From the NCBI GenBank assembly GCA_028288545.1, contig JAQBNQ010000519.1, forward strand, positions 1 to 6,084: a stretch of 6,084 bases of DNA. The letters run 5' to 3'. Positions 5,503-6,084 of the stretch are shown piece by piece; position 1 is the stretch's first letter, and every line of letters begins with the position of its first letter. The stretch comes from Bacteroidota bacterium (GTDB lineage Bacteria > Bacteroidota > Bacteroidia > Chitinophagales > LD1). Under the pieces are notes generated by a model. It saw only the letters and a program-made list of their open reading frames with translations. It was not told the origin of the DNA and searched no databases. The translations under genes were made by a program, and so were the position numbers.

Positions 5503-6084
5503 ATGAAAACTTTTGTACTAAAAACCCTGTCGTCCCTTTTTATCCTTTCTATTCTGGTTCTTTCCTCCTGCAAAAAGGATAAGTGTGCGCAAACCGTTAC
5601 CTACAAAAAATATGTGCCTGTTTACATGAGTTACGATGAAATGCGCAACTCTGTAAAGTCAGGCCCTGCGCAGCCTTTAAAAAGCCCGGGTAAAATATAC
5701 CTGAAGGGCAACTACATTTTTGTAAACGAACCCAACCGGGGCATCCATGTTATTGATAACAGCAATCCTTCTTCGCCTCAAAACGTTGCCTTTATTTCCA
5801 TCCCCGGAAATATTGATATGGCCGCCACAGGCAATGTTTTATACGCCGATTGTTATGTTGACCTGTTAACGCTTGATATTTCAAACCCAACAAGCGTTCG
5901 TGTTTTAAACACAGTTCAAAATGCCTTGCCTTACCCTACCTATACTAACGGCTATTACGCCGACCCAACACAGGGTGTGGTTAAAGAATGGCAGCAAAAA
6001 ATGGTAACCGAAAAGGTAAATACAAATTGCAATGGTGGACAAAGCTACCCTAACTATTACGGTGGAGTTGCATTGATGGACGCG
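5503..6084 (+). CDS. LVIVD-repeat lipoprotein (3' end missing)
   Basis: The frame opens at the ATG at 5503 and stays open to the window edge (194 residues seen). Residues 1-22 are a lipoprotein signal peptide with lipobox LSSC, so C23 should be lipidated after signal peptidase II cleavage; the next residues are KKDKC. Residues 71-102 (YIFVNEPNRGIHVIDNSNP...) and 112-138 (VLYADCYVDLLTLDISNP...) are two repeats of the LVIVD type, in which a strand reading out a value is followed by a D.SNP turn. Such repeats build beta-propeller-like folds in surface or secreted proteins. A Tyr-, Pro- and Asn-rich stretch follows (143-188) with C176, possibly a loop or insertion before further repeats; the ending GGVALMDA may begin the next blade. 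Function is unknown; attachment to the outer membrane is inferred. It is divergent from the beta-barrel gene and shares an 89-bp regulatory region with it. Confidence 0.85.
   Translation, partial: MKTFVLKTLSSLFILSILVLSSCKKDKCAQTVTYKKYVPVYMSYDEMRNSVKSGPAQPLKSPGKIYLKGNYIFVNEPNRGIHVIDNSNPSSPQNVAFISIPGNIDMAATGNVLYADCYVDLLTLDISNPTSVRVLNTVQNALPYPTYTNGYYADPTQGVVKEWQQKMVTEKVNTNCNGGQSYPNYYGGVALMDA

Overview
The window looks like chromosomal DNA of a Bacteroidota (Bacteroidetes) member. It encodes type IX secretion system (T9SS) parts: a PorP/SprF-family outer-membrane protein and a giant surface protein ending in a type B (CHU_C, gliding-motility-associated) C-terminal sorting domain. Other pointers are outer-membrane beta-barrels ending in Phe, a lipoprotein with beta-propeller-like LVIVD repeats, and the absence of clear Shine-Dalgarno sequences. 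Genus cannot be fixed from the sequence; the style is closest to Chitinophagia, Sphingobacteriia or Flavobacteriia.

Layout. Three genes lie on the minus strand and one on the plus strand. From right to left on the minus strand they are: a 268-residue beta-barrel protein of unknown function (4607-5413), a 1099-residue secreted multidomain repeat protein (1053-4352), and a PorP/SprF-family protein (1-1005) whose 3' end runs off the left edge. The plus-strand gene (5503 to the right edge) is divergent and encodes a lipoprotein with LVIVD repeats, cut off by the window end. The two intergenic regions of note are 4353-4606 (254 bp, AT-rich, one palindrome, weak promoter-like boxes) and the 89-bp divergent region 5414-5502, which contains a 50-bp imperfect dyad.

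How the genes work together. The repeat protein and the PorP/SprF protein are separated by only 47 bp and are probably co-transcribed. This pairing is a recurrent T9SS arrangement: proteins with type B sorting domains depend on an SprF-like partner for secretion or surface attachment, as known for SprB and SprF in Flavobacterium johnsoniae. The likely picture is a surface adhesin or stalk with a GEVED head, seven cysteine-paired Ig-like repeats, four further Ig/PKD-like modules and a C-terminal secretion signal, delivered by its own PorP-type partner. The beta-barrel and lipoprotein genes are also envelope proteins, but nothing in the sequence ties them functionally to the adhesin. I see no mobile element, CRISPR array, RNA gene or defence system, and no clearly new system. 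The more unusual points are the coiled-coil extension on the PorP protein and the dyad in the divergent intergenic region.
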